Origin: Clusia tigrina
Taxonomy: Eukaryota; Arthropoda; Insecta; Diptera; Clusiidae
DNA length: 64,000 nt
Assembly (NCBI GenBank): GCA_920105625.2
Contig: OV050031.1
Location: forward strand, 132,200,514 to 132,264,513
Direction: 5' to 3'
Part shown: positions 63,778 through 64,000 of the stretch, one piece after another
Layout of the letters: the number at the start of each line of letters is the position of its first letter
How positions within the stretch are numbered: the first letter of the stretch is position 1
Program-made: the position numbers and the translations under genes
Notes under the pieces: model-generated
Told to the model about the DNA's origin: nothing
Database searches by the model: none
The model's input: only the letters and a program-made list of their open reading frames with translations

Positions 63778-64000
63778 TCCCTCCCCTCTTTCTAAAAGAA
63801 ATTAGTGCAACTAACTTCCATTAAATCTCTACAATATTTTTCTTGCACTGTAAATAATTATGTGCATCTATTTAACTCTATAGTACATATATATAATTTG
63901 TTTTATTTTTTCCTTAAAATCGCCTTATTTGGGTTCTTTTTTATTTTTTTATTCTCTTTTTTTCCATATTTTTTTTTATAAATTCCCCTTTTTATAATTT
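63778..64000 (-). mobile_element. Internal 3' end of the second LTR element, continuing past the window
   Basis: The polypurine tract (63778-63791) is identical to the one at 45029. Next come 'ttagtgcaactaacttccat' and a T-rich tract with 'aaatcgccttatttgggtt', all as at 45043-45200. Sequence after the LTR shows it is not a solo LTR; most of the element lies beyond the window end. Confidence 0.88.

Overview
This window is eukaryotic and almost wholly transposable-element DNA, most likely from an insect and probably a higher fly. The reasons are the element mix (BEL/Pao, env-bearing Ty3/gypsy, LOA-type and Jockey-type LINEs, mariner, Tigger-like, a Hermes/hobo-like hAT, Polinton), the AT-rich background and the absence of any bacterial gene layout. 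I found no intact host gene, rRNA, tRNA or CRISPR array. Nearly every coding region is broken, so most entries are pseudogenes. The longest clean reading frame is the env-like ORF of an LTR retroelement.

Layout. 0-0.6 kb: an 89-bp tandem repeat and a short dispersed repeat. 0.67-11.5 kb: a decayed Polinton/adintovirus-like region (phospholipase-like ORF, packaging ATPase, associated ORFs of unknown function, retroviral-type integrase). A 4.43-kb part of it is duplicated in tandem, and a long inverted repeat begins at 2.82 kb and ends at 11.48 kb. 12.5-13.8 kb: a dead mariner with both ends. 15.3-20.1 kb: LINE fragments. 20.1-32.8 kb: a gutted BEL/Pao element. Within that span lie a Ty3/gypsy element (22.1-27.7 kb, itself carrying a Jockey fragment), a Tigger-like element (27.9-30.2 kb) and a hAT remnant (30.2-31.0 kb).

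32.8-44.5 kb: minus-strand LOA-type LINE fragments and a Jockey gag fragment, with a 4.17-kb segment present twice in tandem. 44.5-56.7 kb: one 12.1-kb minus-strand env-bearing Ty3/gypsy element with 503-bp LTRs and a 4-bp CATA target duplication. It sits inside the LOA element whose two halves flank it. 58.8-63.4 kb: two decayed LINEs. 63.48 kb to the window end: the start of a second, related LTR element in the same orientation.

The most unusual object is in the large LTR element. Between pol and env lies about 2 kb with no sense-strand frame. It holds a small opposite-strand transcription unit: TATAAAA at 47839, an initiator-like CAGT at 47871, an ATG at 47888, an unrecognised 103-codon ORF, and AATAAA at 48297. 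The element also has an extra ORF upstream of gag. Antisense accessory genes are not a usual part of insect gypsy-type elements as far as I know.

The history can be ordered: LOA and Jockey insertions, then the 4.17-kb tandem duplication, and separately the LTR element entering one LOA copy. The two tandem duplications are near-identical, so they are either recent or assembly artefacts.
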